Source: Massilia timonae CCUG 45783 (lineage in GTDB: Bacteria > Pseudomonadota > Gammaproteobacteria > Burkholderiales > Burkholderiaceae_D). From it: DNA of 64,000 nt. Below the pieces are notes generated by a model. The model saw nothing but the letters and a program-made list of their open reading frames with translations, searched no databases and was not told where the DNA came from. Numbering within the stretch: position 1 is the stretch's first letter; every line of letters begins with the position of its first letter. The translations under genes and the position numbers were made by a program. Below are positions 26,250 to 36,161 of the stretch, in pieces. The stretch spans positions 1 to 64,000 of the forward strand of contig NZ_JH992925.1 in assembly GCF_000315425.1 (NCBI RefSeq), read 5' to 3'.

Positions 26250-26767
26250 TTCTTCGAGAATTTGGACGCCAGCGCCTGCAGTTTTTCCTGGCGCTTGCGG
26301 TTGTTTTCTTCTTCCTGTGCGGCTTCGCGTTCGGCCTTCTTGCGCTCGGCTTCCTTCTTGAAGCGCTGCTGCAGCTGTTCCTTGGCGTGCAGGCGGTGCG
26401 CTTCGGGCACTTCGGCGCCCGCGGTGCCGTCCAGGTCGTGGCGCACTTTCGCCTTTTCCATCGCGCGCAGGTAGCGCATCGAACCGGTATGGATGCCCAG
26501 GGCGGCGCGCATCACCTTCTTGTCCAGGCCGGGCATGCGGGCCAGCAGCTGCTTGTCGATGCCGATCGACAGCGGCAGGCAGTCGCGGAAGGCTGGATAC
26601 TCCTGCTGGAGTTGCTTGAGCAGCGCGCGCGCCGACAGGCCCTGCGCCGGCGCGGCGGCCGGCGCTGCGGTAGCTGGCGCTTGCGGCTGCTGCGCCTCCG
26701 GAGTGGTGGCCGGATTGGCGTTCGTGTCGACGGACTCTGCAGGGGTATTGGTATTCATTGACTTCAT
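26246..26767 (-). CDS. proQ: ProQ/FinO-domain RNA chaperone
   Basis: A 173-residue protein with a disordered Ala/Pro/Gln-rich N-terminus, then a ProQ/FinO domain from LSARALLKQLQQEYPAFRD (residues 44-62) through LPLSIGIDKQLLARMPGLDKKVMRAALGIHTGSMRYL, then a Lys/Glu/Arg-rich tail. ProQ binds structured sRNAs and mRNA 3' ends. It starts at 26767 or at an ATG three codons later. It is divergent from the structured RNA candidate at 27011 and coupled to the exonuclease. Confidence 0.88.
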   Translation of the reverse strand: MKSMNTNTPAESVDTNANPATTPEAQQPQAPATAAPAAAPAQGLSARALLKQLQQEYPAFRDCLPLSIGIDKQLLARMPGLDKKVMRAALGIHTGSMRYLRAMEKAKVRHDLDGTAGAEVPEAHRLHAKEQLQQRFKKEAERKKAEREAAQEEENNRKRQEKLQALASKFSKN

Positions 26768-26974
26768 GGTAAGAACAGGATTGCGAAGGATAGCACGGCG
26801 CTCGGGCGCGCATTGTACTAGTTCTCATTATAAATGTTGGGAAACTTATAGCAGGGGGAAGCGCCGGCGCATGAAATCGTGTATCATCCGCCTCTTGCCT
26901 TGAGTCCGGCTTGCGCCGGCGCAGACACGCCCAGCAGCTTGCACGGACGGCATGTCAGGGTGGCGCTATGTGAA

Positions 26975-27003
26975 TTGTGTATATCCCTTATCGGATCTAT
27001 CAA
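26975..27003 (+). promoter_or_regulatory. Sigma-70-like promoter of the structured RNA candidate
   Basis: TTGTGT and TATCAA are separated by exactly 17 bp (26981-26997), a good sigma-70 spacing, though the -10 box is imperfect. Transcription would begin near 27010, just before the RNA stems. Confidence 0.45.
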
Positions 27004-27010
27004 TTATCAC

Positions 27011-27093
27011 CAAAACTTGCATTGGGGCATAATAACCCCTTCCCCTATTCTTCTAGAAAAATAGATGCAAGCCCGTGTTAGCGGGCTTTTTTT
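27011..27093 (+). ncRNA. Candidate structured sRNA or rpoD-leader attenuator
   Basis: The stretch folds by inspection into a three-way junction. Closing stem: CTTGCAT (27016-27022) with ATGCAAG (27065-27071). Arm 1: GGGG-CATAATAA-CCCC (27024-27039). Arm 2: CTATT...AATAG (27045-27064) with further TT/AA pairs around CTAG. An intrinsic terminator follows at once and shares AAG (27069-27071) with the closing stem. Length from the predicted start to the end is about 83 nt. It may be a free sRNA, or a leader that attenuates rpoD. A 61-codon GTG reading frame crosses it but has no ribosome site. No Rfam family comes to mind. Confidence 0.5.
27069..27093 (+). terminator. Intrinsic terminator 5' of rpoD
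   Basis: AAGCCCG-TGTTAG-CGGGCTT, a 7-bp stem and 6-nt loop, then a run of T. It lies 228 bp before the rpoD start on the same strand, so any transcript from upstream stops here unless it is antiterminated. Confidence 0.8.
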
Positions 27094-27320
27094 CGTTCCG
27101 ACATGCACAGCACGATTTTGAACATCGACCATCGCCTATCTGTCCGCAGCCCAGAATCGAGTTGGCGCGCGCAAAACCCGGTAAGTCGTGCTTGAAACCT
27201 GGCATGTCCGCCCCTAGGTAGGGCCACTTCCGTTCCCCCTTTCCCAGGATCCGTACGCGGGTCCCGCTGGATTATTGACTTCGCAGGCGCGCACCTCGCC
27301 TCGACTGGAGAGTTTTAAGT

Positions 27321-30050
27321 ATGAAAAACACCGCCAAGACATTGACACTGACAGCGAAAAAAGCGCCGGCCAAGGCTTCGGCGCCGCTGGCAGTGCCGAA
27401 AACCGCGACCTCCTACTTCCTCGAAACGGAAGCGGCGGCCAAGGTGACGGTGGTCAAGACCCGTTCGCGCCTGGCCACGCTCAAGGCGCAGGCCGACGCC
27501 ATCCTGGCCGCCGGCGGCCCGGTGGCGGCCGAGCCGGTCGCTGCGCCAGTCGTGGAAGAGACGCCTGCCGCGGCCCCGATCGCCGCCGCGGTCGAAGAGG
27601 TGGTGGCCGAAGCCGCCGCACCGGTGCTGGCCGAATCCGCTCCTGCCGCTGCCGAAGCCGACGTGGACGCCGGCATCGACCTGGCCGCCGAATACATGCA
27701 GGCGCAGGCCAAGCCGGCCGTGGCGCCGGTCATCGTGCGCAAGCGCGGCAAGCTGGCCGCCTTGAAGGCAGCCGAGCCGGAAGTCCCGGTCGCAGCTTCT
27801 GCTCCGACCGCTGCTCCGATCGTGGCGCCGGTGGCCCAGGCCGCCGAGGAAGCGCCGAAAGTCGTGCGCACCCGCGCCGTGCGCCGCGTCGAGACCAGCC
27901 CGGCAGCCCCGGTGAGCGCCGTCGGCGCCGTCAGCAAGACCACCGACGCCGCCGCGCTGGCCGCGATCGACACCTCGGGCTACCTGCTGCCGCAGGTGAA
28001 GGTCCCGGGCCGCCGCGGCCGCAAGCCGAGCGAATTCGTGCCGGAGAACGATGAAGTCGCGGCGCTGAACGCCGTCGAGCGCGCCGAACTGAAGGCCGCC
28101 TCGAAGGCGCGCGAGCGCAAGGCCAAGGGCCTCGGCATGCTGAACGAAGCCGGTTTCTCGGAAGCCGAACTCGAAAAGCGCCGCCAGCAGCTGAAGAACC
28201 TGATCAATATGGGCAAGGAGCGCGGCTACCTGACCCATGCCGAGATCAACGACCACCTGCCGGAAAACATCATCGATCCGGAAGCGATCGAAGGCATCAT
28301 CGCGACCTTCAACGACATGGGCATCGCCGTCTACGAGCGCGCCCCTGAAGCCGAAATGATGCTGCTGTCGGACCAGGCCGTGACCCCGACCAGCGAAGAC
28401 GAAGTCGAGGCCGCCGCCGCGACCGCGCTGTCGACCGTCGACTCCGACTTCGGCCGCACCACCGACCCGGTCCGCATGTACATGCGCGAGATGGGCGCGG
28501 TGTCGCTGCTGACGCGCGAAGGCGAGATCGAGATCGCCAAGCGCATCGAGCAGGGCTTGAAGGACATGGTCCAGGCCATCTCGGCGTGCCCGACCACGAT
28601 CTCGGAAATCATCGCGCTGTCGCACAAGATCGCCAGCGACGAGCTGAAGATCGACGATGTGGTCGATGGCTTCGTCGACCTCGAAGACACCCCGGCGCCG
28701 GCCGCCTCGGTGGCCCACGCCGCCGCTGCCGCAGAAGAGGACGAAGAGGAAGAAGAAGAGGTCGAGGACGAAGAAGAAGAGGGCGAAGGCGGCAGCGCCG
28801 GCGGCGCCGCGGCCGGCTACTCGGCCGAGCAACTGGCCCAGCTGCGCAAGGGCGCGCTGGAGAAGTTCGCGCTGATCGAGCAGCAGTTCGACCTGATGGG
28901 CCACGCCTTCAAGAACGAGGGCTATGGTTCGCCGGCCTACGAAGAAGCGCAGGCCGTGATCTCGTACGAGCTGCTGGGCATCCGCTTCACCGCCAAGGTG
29001 GTCGAGAAGCTGTGCGACACGCTGCGCGGCCAGATGGACGAAGTGCGTTCGATCGAGCGCGCCGTGCTGGACATCTGCGTGAACCGCTGCGGCATGCCGC
29101 GCGCCCACTTCATCAAGGTCTTCCCGGGCAACGAGACCGACCTGCAATGGGGCGACCGCGAAGTCGACTGCGCCTATCCGTACAGCGCGGTGCTGAGCCG
29201 GAATCTGCCGGCGATCAAGGAGCTGCAGCAGCGCATGATCGACCTGCAGGCGCGCGTGGCGCTGCCGCTGGCCGACCTGCGCAAGATCAACAAGCAGATG
29301 GCGGCCGGCGAGAAGCGCGCACGCCAGGCCAAGCGCGAAATGACGGTGGCCAACCTGCGCCTGGTGATCTCGATCGCGAAGAAATACATCAACCGCGGCC
29401 TGCAATTCCTGGACCTGATCCAGGAAGGCAATATCGGCCTGCTGAAGGCGGTCGACAAGTTCGAATACCGTCGCGGTTATAAATTCTCGACCTATGCGAC
29501 CTGGTGGATCCGCCAGGCGATCACGCGCTCGATCGCCGACATGGCGCGCACGATCCGCGTGCCGGTGCACATGATCGAGACGATCAACAAGATGAACCGC
29601 ATCTCGCGCCAGATCATGCAGGAAACCGGCAGCGAGCCGGATCTGCCGACCCTGGCCGCCAAGATGGAGATGCCGGAGAATAAGGTTCGCGAGATCATGA
29701 AGATCGCGAAGGAACCGATTTCGATGGAAACCCCGATGGGCGAGGACGGCGATTCGCAGCTGGGCGACTTCATCGAGGACAATGCGACCCTGGCCCCGCT
29801 GGACGCCGCGCTGCACGCCTCGATGCGCAACGTGATCAAGGAAGTGCTGGACTCGCTGACCCCGCGCGAAGCAAAGGTGCTGCGCATGCGCTACGGCGTC
29901 GAGATGTCGAACGACCACACGCTGGAAGAAGTGGGCAAGCAGTTCGACGTGACCCGCGAGCGTATCCGCCAGATCGAAGCCAAGGCGATGAGCAAGCTGC
30001 GCCAGCCGTCGCGTTCGGACAAGCTCAAGACCTTCCTGCACAACCAGTAA
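27321..30050 (+). CDS. rpoD: RNA polymerase sigma-70 factor RpoD (long N-terminal extension)
   Basis: The housekeeping sigma factor, 909 residues against 613 in E. coli. Residues 1 to about 280 are an Ala/Pro/Glu/Val-rich, probably disordered extension. Region 1.1 follows ([32 protein letters not shown]). Region 1.2 is [21 protein letters not shown]. The non-conserved region is interrupted by an acidic tract (about residues 472-490). Region 2 has [19 protein letters not shown], region 3 follows with [13 protein letters not shown] and region 4.2 ends with the helix-turn-helix [26 protein letters not shown] lies 8 nt before the ATG. Confidence 0.97.
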   Translation: MKNTAKTLTLTAKKAPAKASAPLAVPKTATSYFLETEAAAKVTVVKTRSRLATLKAQADAILAAGGPVAAEPVAAPVVEETPAAAPIAAAVEEVVAEAAAPVLAESAPAAAEADVDAGIDLAAEYMQAQAKPAVAPVIVRKRGKLAALKAAEPEVPVAASAPTAAPIVAPVAQAAEEAPKVVRTRAVRRVETSPAAPVSAVGAVSKTTDAAALAAIDTSGYLLPQVKVPGRRGRKPSEFVPENDEVAALNAVERAELKAASKARERKAKGLGMLNEAGFSEAELEKRRQQLKNLINMGKERGYLTHAEINDHLPENIIDPEAIEGIIATFNDMGIAVYERAPEAEMMLLSDQAVTPTSEDEVEAAAATALSTVDSDFGRTTDPVRMYMREMGAVSLLTREGEIEIAKRIEQGLKDMVQAISACPTTISEIIALSHKIASDELKIDDVVDGFVDLEDTPAPAASVAHAAAAAEEDEEEEEEVEDEEEEGEGGSAGGAAAGYSAEQLAQLRKGALEKFALIEQQFDLMGHAFKNEGYGSPAYEEAQAVISYELLGIRFTAKVVEKLCDTLRGQMDEVRSIERAVLDICVNRCGMPRAHFIKVFPGNETDLQWGDREVDCAYPYSAVLSRNLPAIKELQQRMIDLQARVALPLADLRKINKQMAAGEKRARQAKREMTVANLRLVISIAKKYINRGLQFLDLIQEGNIGLLKAVDKFEYRRGYKFSTYATWWIRQAITRSIADMARTIRVPVHMIETINKMNRISRQIMQETGSEPDLPTLAAKMEMPENKVREIMKIAKEPISMETPMGEDGDSQLGDFIEDNATLAPLDAALHASMRNVIKEVLDSLTPREAKVLRMRYGVEMSNDHTLEEVGKQFDVTRERIRQIEAKAMSKLRQPSRSDKLKTFLHNQ

Positions 30051-30070
30051 TTCATCGGTGGTGTGGATGT

Positions 30071-30111
30071 AAAAAAGCCGCCCGGTTTGCGCCGGGCGGC
30101 TTTTGTTTTTT
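30071..30111 (+). terminator. Bidirectional terminator between rpoD and ppc
   Basis: GCCGCCCGG-TTTGCG-CCGGGCGGC, a 9-bp GC stem flanked by six A on the left and T-runs on the right. It can stop rpoD on the plus strand and the converging ppc on the minus strand. Confidence 0.9.
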
Positions 30112-30125
30112 CGAGCGCTACGCGC

Positions 30126-32951
30126 TCAACCGGTGTTGCGCAGCCCCGCCGCCACCCCGTTGATCGACAAATGAATCCCGCGATGCACGCGCGGGTCGGC
30201 ATTGTCGGCCAGCTTGCGGCGGCGATGGATCAGCTCCACCTGCAGGTGGTTCAGCGGATCGAGATAGGCGAAGCGGTTCTGGATCGAGCGGGCAAGCAGC
30301 GGGTTGCCGGCCAGCCGTTCGCTGGCGCCGGTGATCGCTTCCAGGGTGCGGATCGTCTCGCCATGCTCGGCCGCGATGCGGCGGAAGATGCGCTCGCGCA
30401 GGCCGGCGTCGCTCACCAGGCCGGCGTAGCGCGAGGCGATCGCCAGGTCGGTCTTGGCCAGCACCATGTCCATGTTCGACAGCAGGGTGGCGAAGAACGG
30501 CCAGTCGCGGTACATCGCGCGCAGCTCTTCCAGTTTCGCGTCGCGATCGGCGCCGACGTTGGCATCGTCGAGCCAGCTCGTCACGCTCGACGCGAACCCG
30601 AACCAGCCCGGCAGCAGCAGGCGGCACTGGCCCCACGAGAAGCCCCAGGGAATCGCGCGCAGGTCTTCGATGCGGCGGGTCGACTTGCGCGAGGCTGGGC
30701 GCGAACCGAGGTTCAATTCCGCGATCTCGGCGATCGGCGTGCCTTCGAAGAAGTAGTCGGTGAAGCCCGGCGTTTCGTACACGAGGTTGCGGTAGGCCTT
30801 GTAGGCGCGGTTCGACAGCTCGGCCATGACCGACTCGAAACGCTGCAGGCGCCCGGCGTCGACGCCGCTGGCGCCGTCTTTCACACCGTGCGGCGTCAGG
30901 CTCGCTTCCAGCGTCGCCGCCACCAGCAGCTCCAGGTTGCGGCGCCCGATCTCGGGGTTCGAGAATTTCGAGGCGATGATTTCGCCCTGTTCGGTCAGGC
31001 GGATCTGGCCGTTGACGGTGCCGGGCGGCTGGGCGCGGATCGCGTCGTAGCTCGGGCCGCCGCCGCGGCCGACGGTGCCGCCGCGACCGTGGAACAGGCG
31101 CAGCTTGACCTGGCGCTGTTCGAACACCTCGACCAGTTTCAACTCGGCCTGGTACAGCTCCCAGTTCGAGGTCAGGAAGCCGCCGTCCTTGTTCGAGTCG
31201 GAGTAGCCGAGCATGACTTCCTGCAGGCGGCCCTGTTTCTCGATGATGCCGGCCACTAGCGGAATCGCCATCCACTCGTCCATGATGCCGGCGGCGCGCT
31301 GCAGGTCGGGGATGGTTTCGAACAGCGGGATCACCATCACGTCACTGAGCCCCGCGCTCACGCGCATCAGCCCTGTCTCCTTCTGCAGCAGCAGCACTTC
31401 GAGCAGGTCGGACACGGTCTCGGTGTGCGAGATGATGTAGTTGCGGATCGCGCGCGGGCCGTAGCGCAGGCGGATCTCGCGCGCGCAGCGCAAAATCGCC
31501 AGCTCGGAATTGGTCTCGTCGCCATAGCTTTCGTACGGCGAGAACAGGGGCCGCGGCTGCGCCAGCTCGCGCAGGATGAGCGCGCGCTTGTCCTCTTCTT
31601 CCATCCCCGCATAGTCGGCTTCGACGCCGGCGCGCGCGAACAGCTCGGCCAGCACGCGCTCGTGGATGTCCGAGCTCTGGCGCATGTCGAGCGAAGCGAG
31701 ATGGAAGCCGAAGATGCGCGCGGCGCGCAGCAGGCCGGCCAGGCGCGGCTGGATCAGCATGGCGCCGTGGTTCTGGCGCAGCGAGTCGGCCAGCACCTCG
31801 AGGTCGGCCGCGAACAGTTCCGGGTCGAGATAGGGCGCGGCATGGCCGACTTCCTTGCGCAGGATGTGGCCCACGCCCAGCTCGCGCGCGGTGGCGGCCA
31901 GGCGCGCATAGATGCCGATCAGGGCGCGGCGGTAGGGTTCGTCGCTGCGGTGCGGCGAGGCGTCGGGCGAGGCGTCGGCCAGCTGTTCCAGCGCCGGCGA
32001 CACCTTGACCAGCAGGGTGGAGGCCGACAGCTCGGCGCCCAGCGCGTGCACCTCGTCGAGGTAGAAGTCGAGGATGGTGGTCGACTGGCGCGTCAGCGCG
32101 TGGCGCATGGTGTCGGCGTTGACGTTCGGGTTGCCGTCGCGGTCGCCGCCGATCCAGCTGCCCATCTGCAGGAACGAGGCGTGGGCGGCGGCGGCCGACC
32201 CATCGCCGCCATACTGTTCGGCGAGCTCGAGTTCAATGTCGTCGTACAGGGCCGGGACTTCGCGCAGGAAGGTGATGCGGTAGTAGGACAGGGCGTTCTC
32301 GATCTCGTCGGCCACGGTCAGCTTGGAGTAGCGCAGCATGCGCGTCTGCCACAGGGTGGCGATGCGGGCGTGCAGCAGCTGCTCGTTGCGGCGGCGTTCC
32401 TTCGGCGTCTGCGGCGCGTCGCGCTCGGCCAGCAGGCGCGCGATGTCGTGCTCGGCGTCGAGGATGCTCTTGCGCTGGACTTCGGTCGGGTGCGCGGTCA
32501 GCACCGGCGAGATCAGGGCGTCGCGGAAGAACGCGTCCACGGTATCGCGCCCGATGCCCGCCTCGGCCAGCTTGCCCAGCGCGTAGCCGATGCTGCCCGA
32601 GCGCGGCGCCGAACCTTGCAACAGGTGCGCGCGGCGGCGCCGGTTGTGGTGCTGGTCTTCGGCGATATTGGCCAGGTGCGAGAAGTACGAGAAGGCGCGC
32701 ACCACCGAAATCGTCTGGTCGCGGGTGAGCTTGTGCAGCAGGGTGGCCAGCTCTTCGCCGGCGTCCGGATCGTCGTCGCGGCGGAAGCGCACCGCGGTTT
32801 GGCGGATGGTTTCCACGATGTCGAACACCGCGTCGCCTTCCTGGTCGCGCAGCACGTCGCCCAGCAGGCGTCCGAGCAGGCGGATGTCTTCTTTGAGCGG
32901 CGCGTCCTTGTCGGCGCCGGCTTGTACTACGGGTGCAGCAGGATTGTCCAT
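30126..32951 (-). CDS. ppc: Phosphoenolpyruvate carboxylase
   Basis: A 941-residue cytoplasmic enzyme that makes oxaloacetate from phosphoenolpyruvate and bicarbonate, an anaplerotic step. Visible catalytic signatures: LTAHPTEVQRKSI (with the catalytic His), SWIGGDRDGNPNV, and FHGRGGTVGRGGGP, and the C-terminus ends NGVAAGLRNTG. Length is normal for a bacterial Ppc. Starts at 32951 (MDNPAAPVVQ) or at a GTG three codons upstream. It is divergent from hemC across about 170 bp. Confidence 0.97.
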   Translation of the reverse strand: MDNPAAPVVQAGADKDAPLKEDIRLLGRLLGDVLRDQEGDAVFDIVETIRQTAVRFRRDDDPDAGEELATLLHKLTRDQTISVVRAFSYFSHLANIAEDQHHNRRRRAHLLQGSAPRSGSIGYALGKLAEAGIGRDTVDAFFRDALISPVLTAHPTEVQRKSILDAEHDIARLLAERDAPQTPKERRRNEQLLHARIATLWQTRMLRYSKLTVADEIENALSYYRITFLREVPALYDDIELELAEQYGGDGSAAAAHASFLQMGSWIGGDRDGNPNVNADTMRHALTRQSTTILDFYLDEVHALGAELSASTLLVKVSPALEQLADASPDASPHRSDEPYRRALIGIYARLAATARELGVGHILRKEVGHAAPYLDPELFAADLEVLADSLRQNHGAMLIQPRLAGLLRAARIFGFHLASLDMRQSSDIHERVLAELFARAGVEADYAGMEEEDKRALILRELAQPRPLFSPYESYGDETNSELAILRCAREIRLRYGPRAIRNYIISHTETVSDLLEVLLLQKETGLMRVSAGLSDVMVIPLFETIPDLQRAAGIMDEWMAIPLVAGIIEKQGRLQEVMLGYSDSNKDGGFLTSNWELYQAELKLVEVFEQRQVKLRLFHGRGGTVGRGGGPSYDAIRAQPPGTVNGQIRLTEQGEIIASKFSNPEIGRRNLELLVAATLEASLTPHGVKDGASGVDAGRLQRFESVMAELSNRAYKAYRNLVYETPGFTDYFFEGTPIAEIAELNLGSRPASRKSTRRIEDLRAIPWGFSWGQCRLLLPGWFGFASSVTSWLDDANVGADRDAKLEELRAMYRDWPFFATLLSNMDMVLAKTDLAIASRYAGLVSDAGLRERIFRRIAAEHGETIRTLEAITGASERLAGNPLLARSIQNRFAYLDPLNHLQVELIHRRRKLADNADPRVHRGIHLSINGVAAGLRNTG

Positions 32952-33119
32952 GTCGACCACAAGTAATAGATTGTGCGATGGCGGTGGGCCATGATCTGCA
33001 AGATGCCCCCATGATAAAATTTATGATCTTATGCAGGGAGCGGCTACTGGCATCGTCCGGGTCGGCCCAATGACAGTGAAAGAACTCGAGTGTTAAACGC
33101 TATACAGCAGGAATCCAAC

Positions 33120-34085
33120 GTGACGCCCCAGGCGCCAGCCAAATTGATTATCGCATCCCGCGAGAGCCGCCTCGCCATGTGGCAGGCGGAGCACGTGCGC
33201 GACCGGCTCGCCGCATTATATCCAGAATGTAGCGTCGAAATTCTCGGAATGACAACACGCGGCGACCAGATCCTCGACCGTACCCTGTCCAAGGTCGGCG
33301 GCAAGGGCCTGTTCGTCAAGGAACTCGAGGTCGCGATGGCCGAAGGCCGCGCCGACCTGGCCGTGCACTCGCTCAAGGACGTGCCGATGGAGCTGCCCGA
33401 AGGCTTCGAGCTGGCTGCCGTGCTCGAGCGCGAAGACCCGCGCGACGCCTTCGTCTCGAACGACTACGCCAGCCTGGATGAGCTGCCGCCCGGCGCCGTG
33501 GTCGGCACCAGCAGCCTGCGCCGCCAGTCGCTGATCGCGGCGCGCTACCCGCACCTGGTGATCCAGCCGCTGCGCGGCAACCTCGACACCCGGCTGGCGA
33601 AGCTCGATCGCGGCGATTATGCAGCGATCATCCTGGCCGCCGCGGGCCTCAAGCGCCTGGGGCTGCCGCAGCGCATCAAGGCCTTGCTCGAGCCCGAGCT
33701 GAGCCTGCCGGCGGCCGGCCAGGGTGCGATGGCGATCGAGATCCTGAGCGGCGCGCGCAGCGACGGCGTCGACCTGCGCGCCGTGCTGGCCCCGCTCAAC
33801 CACGTCGAAACCGCCCAGGCGGTGCTGGCCGAGCGCAAGGTGTCGCGCATCTTCGGCGGCAGCTGCCAGATCCCGCTGGCGGCCTACGCCACCGTGCAGG
33901 ACGGCCAGATGCGCCTGCGCGCCATGGTCGCGACCCCGGACGGCAAGCGCAGCGCGCACGCCGAGGTGGCGGGCGCCGCCGGGCAGCCGGAATACCTGGG
34001 AGAGCAGGTGTCCGAGCTGCTGGCGCAGCAGGACGCCAGCGCGATCCTGGCCGCCTGCCGCTTGGACGCGGCCGAGGATGCCTGA
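33120..34085 (+). CDS. hemC: Hydroxymethylbilane synthase (porphobilinogen deaminase)
   Basis: Joins four porphobilinogen units to hydroxymethylbilane in haem synthesis. The protein has the N-terminal [17 protein letters not shown], the substrate loop [24 protein letters not shown] and the dipyrromethane-cofactor Cys in [13 protein letters not shown] (about residue 254). Full-length, 321 residues. The GTG at 33120 has AGGA 7 nt upstream and is preferred; a GTG ten codons earlier at 33090 is also in frame. It overlaps hemD by 8 bp. Confidence 0.95.
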   Translation: MTPQAPAKLIIASRESRLAMWQAEHVRDRLAALYPECSVEILGMTTRGDQILDRTLSKVGGKGLFVKELEVAMAEGRADLAVHSLKDVPMELPEGFELAAVLEREDPRDAFVSNDYASLDELPPGAVVGTSSLRRQSLIAARYPHLVIQPLRGNLDTRLAKLDRGDYAAIILAAAGLKRLGLPQRIKALLEPELSLPAAGQGAMAIEILSGARSDGVDLRAVLAPLNHVETAQAVLAERKVSRIFGGSCQIPLAAYATVQDGQMRLRAMVATPDGKRSAHAEVAGAAGQPEYLGEQVSELLAQQDASAILAACRLDAAEDA

Positions 34086-34881
34086 ACTGGAGCCAGGCGT
34101 GAGCGAGCGCGTGGTCGTGGTCACCCGGCCGCGCGCCCAGGCCGATGGCCTGGCAGAGGCGCTGCGGGCGCTCGGCCGCACGGCCGAGGTCTTGCCGCTG
34201 CTCGAGATCGCCCCGGTCGACGATCCGGCGCCGCTGCGTGCGGCGCTGGCCGCCCTGCATGAGTATGCGCTGGCGGTGTTCGTCTCGCCGAATGCGGTCG
34301 ATGGGGCGTTTGCCCACCTGGAGGCATGGCCGCCGGCCGTGCCGCTGGCGGTCGTGGGCGAGGGCAGCCGCGCCGCGCTGGCGCGCCATGGCGTGGCGGC
34401 GCCCGCCCATACGATCCACAGTCCGCTCGACCCCGCCCACGCCGATTCGGAACACCTGCTCCAGAGCCTGGACCTGGCCCTGTTTGCCGGCCGGCGCGTG
34501 TTGATCGTGCGCGGCGACGGCGGGCGCGAGCTGCTGGCCGACGCCCTGCGCGCGGCCGGCGCCACGGTCGAGGCGGTGGCGGCCTACCGCCGCGCCACCC
34601 CTGTATTGACGGACGAGCTGGGCGCACGATTGCGCGCCTTGCTGGCGCAGCCAAACGACTGGATAATCACGAGCTCGGAAGCCTTGCGCGGCCTGGCCGG
34701 CCTGGTGGCGGCGCTGGGGCCGCCGCAGTTCCAGGCACAGTACCAGGAACGGTTCGAGCGGCAGCGCCTGGTGGTGCCCCATGCGCGGATTGCCGAGACG
34801 GCGCATGCGCTGGGCCTGCGCCAGGTGACCCTGACGGGATCCGGAGATGCCCGCATACTAGCAGCGTTACAATCACAATAA
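34078..34881 (+). CDS. hemD: Uroporphyrinogen-III synthase
   Basis: Closes hydroxymethylbilane into uroporphyrinogen III with inversion of ring D. The family is poorly conserved, but the two-lobe alpha/beta pattern is visible: [64 protein letters not shown] and [12 protein letters not shown]. It overlaps hemC by 8 bp, and its TAA shares one base with the hemX ATG. Such coupling is usual for the betaproteobacterial hem cluster. Confidence 0.92.
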   Translation: MPELEPGVSERVVVVTRPRAQADGLAEALRALGRTAEVLPLLEIAPVDDPAPLRAALAALHEYALAVFVSPNAVDGAFAHLEAWPPAVPLAVVGEGSRAALARHGVAAPAHTIHSPLDPAHADSEHLLQSLDLALFAGRRVLIVRGDGGRELLADALRAAGATVEAVAAYRRATPVLTDELGARLRALLAQPNDWIITSSEALRGLAGLVAALGPPQFQAQYQERFERQRLVVPHARIAETAHALGLRQVTLTGSGDARILAALQSQ

Positions 34882-36158
34882 TGAACGAATTGCCGAACAA
34901 TCCAGATCAGCCGCAGGCCAATGTGCCCGCACCGAGTCTCCACAAGCCCGAGGGCGTCCAGAGCGGCGTGCCGGAGGGCGCGGCCGGCGGCGCCGGCATG
35001 CCCCCTCCGGGCGGCACGCCACCGGCGGGTGGCGTGCCCCCGGCCGGAGGCGTGCCCGTCCTGCCGCGCATGGGCGAGCCGGGCGGCCCGGGCCTGTTCG
35101 ACCGCCTGGCGCGCCCGCTGCCGCTGGCCGTGATCGCGCTGGCCGTGCTGCTGGCGCTGCAGACGTATTCGTCGCACAACCGCATCAACGCGCTGCGCCA
35201 GGACATGGCGCGCAGCCTCCAGAAGGGCAATGCGGTCAATGCCGAGACGGCGGCGCTGGCGCGCGACGTGGCGGACCAGTCGAAGGAGCTCCAGATCAAG
35301 GTCGGCGTGCTCGAAAGCCGCCAGAGCGAGGCCCAGAGCCAGCAGGTGGCGCTCGAGCAACTCTATAAAGACCTGTCGCAGAACCGCGACGAGTGGGCGC
35401 TGACCGAGATCGAGCAGGTCCTGTCGACCGCCAGCCAGCAGCTGCAACTGGCCGGCAACGTGCAGGGCGCCCTGATCGCGCTGCAGAACGCCGACCGCGC
35501 GGTGTCGCGCTCCGATACCCCGCAGTTCCTCACCATCCGGCGCGCCATCGCGGGCGACATCGAGAAGCTCAAGGCCTTGCCGGCGGTGGACCTGGCCGGC
35601 GTCGCCGTGCGCCTCGACCACGTGATCGGGCAGGTCGATTCGCTGCCGATGCTGTCGAGCGAAAAGCCGCTGCTGCCGGTGGCGCCGGTGCGCGCCGCGC
35701 GCAAGGGCGAGGCGGCTGTCTCCGCAGCCGGCGCCGGAGCGAATGCGGCGGGCGCCGATGCGGCGCAGCCGCTGGGCGTGGGCCAGCGCATGCTCCAGAC
35801 CTGGACCTTGTGGAGCCAGGAGATGTGGGACGACGTGCGCCAGCTGATCCGGGTGCGCAGCGTCGAGTCGCCCGAGGCGCTGATGCTGTCGCCGAGCGAG
35901 TCGTTCTTCGTGCGCGAGAACCTCAAGCTGCGCCTGCTGAACGCGCGCCTGGCGCTGTTGTCGCGCAACGAAGCGACCTTCCGCGACGACCTGGCCACGG
36001 CCCAGGCCATGCTGCTCAAGTATTTCGACACGCGCGCGCGCGTGACGCAGTCGGCCCAGGCCGCGCTGCGCCAGGTCCAGGCCAACAACCTGACGATCGA
36101 GATGCCGACGCTGGCCGACAGCCTGAACGCCGTGCGCAACTACAAAGCGAAACAATAA
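34881..36158 (+). CDS. hemX: HemX-family membrane protein (uroporphyrinogen-III C-methyltransferase-like)
   Basis: A 425-residue protein with a Pro/Gly-rich cytoplasmic N-terminus (residues 1-72, with repeated PPxGG motifs), one transmembrane helix (LPLAVIALAVLLALQTYS, about 75-93), then a long periplasmic coiled coil (NRINALRQDM onward) and a helical domain. This is the HemX pattern. The enzymatic name is historical; it lacks a CobA/SUMT fold, and no methyltransferase motif is visible. It lies between hemD and hemY, 3 bp before hemY. Confidence 0.9.
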   Translation: MNELPNNPDQPQANVPAPSLHKPEGVQSGVPEGAAGGAGMPPPGGTPPAGGVPPAGGVPVLPRMGEPGGPGLFDRLARPLPLAVIALAVLLALQTYSSHNRINALRQDMARSLQKGNAVNAETAALARDVADQSKELQIKVGVLESRQSEAQSQQVALEQLYKDLSQNRDEWALTEIEQVLSTASQQLQLAGNVQGALIALQNADRAVSRSDTPQFLTIRRAIAGDIEKLKALPAVDLAGVAVRLDHVIGQVDSLPMLSSEKPLLPVAPVRAARKGEAAVSAAGAGANAAGADAAQPLGVGQRMLQTWTLWSQEMWDDVRQLIRVRSVESPEALMLSPSESFFVRENLKLRLLNARLALLSRNEATFRDDLATAQAMLLKYFDTRARVTQSAQAALRQVQANNLTIEMPTLADSLNAVRNYKAKQ

Positions 36159-36161
36159 GCT

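Larger units (their letters stand above)
26768..27320. other. Intergenic region proQ-rpoD
   Basis: A 553-bp stretch without a credible protein gene. The part from about 26975 to 27093 holds a promoter-like pair of boxes, a multi-stem RNA candidate and an intrinsic terminator, described separately. 27094-27320 is the rpoD leader; I see no clear promoter in it, only GGAGAG 8 nt before the rpoD ATG. Confidence 0.8.

Noticed and set aside
26879-27064. Possible 61-residue protein ending at the rpoD-upstream terminator
   Set aside because: GTG start with no ribosome site, no coding bias, and it crosses the RNA stems.
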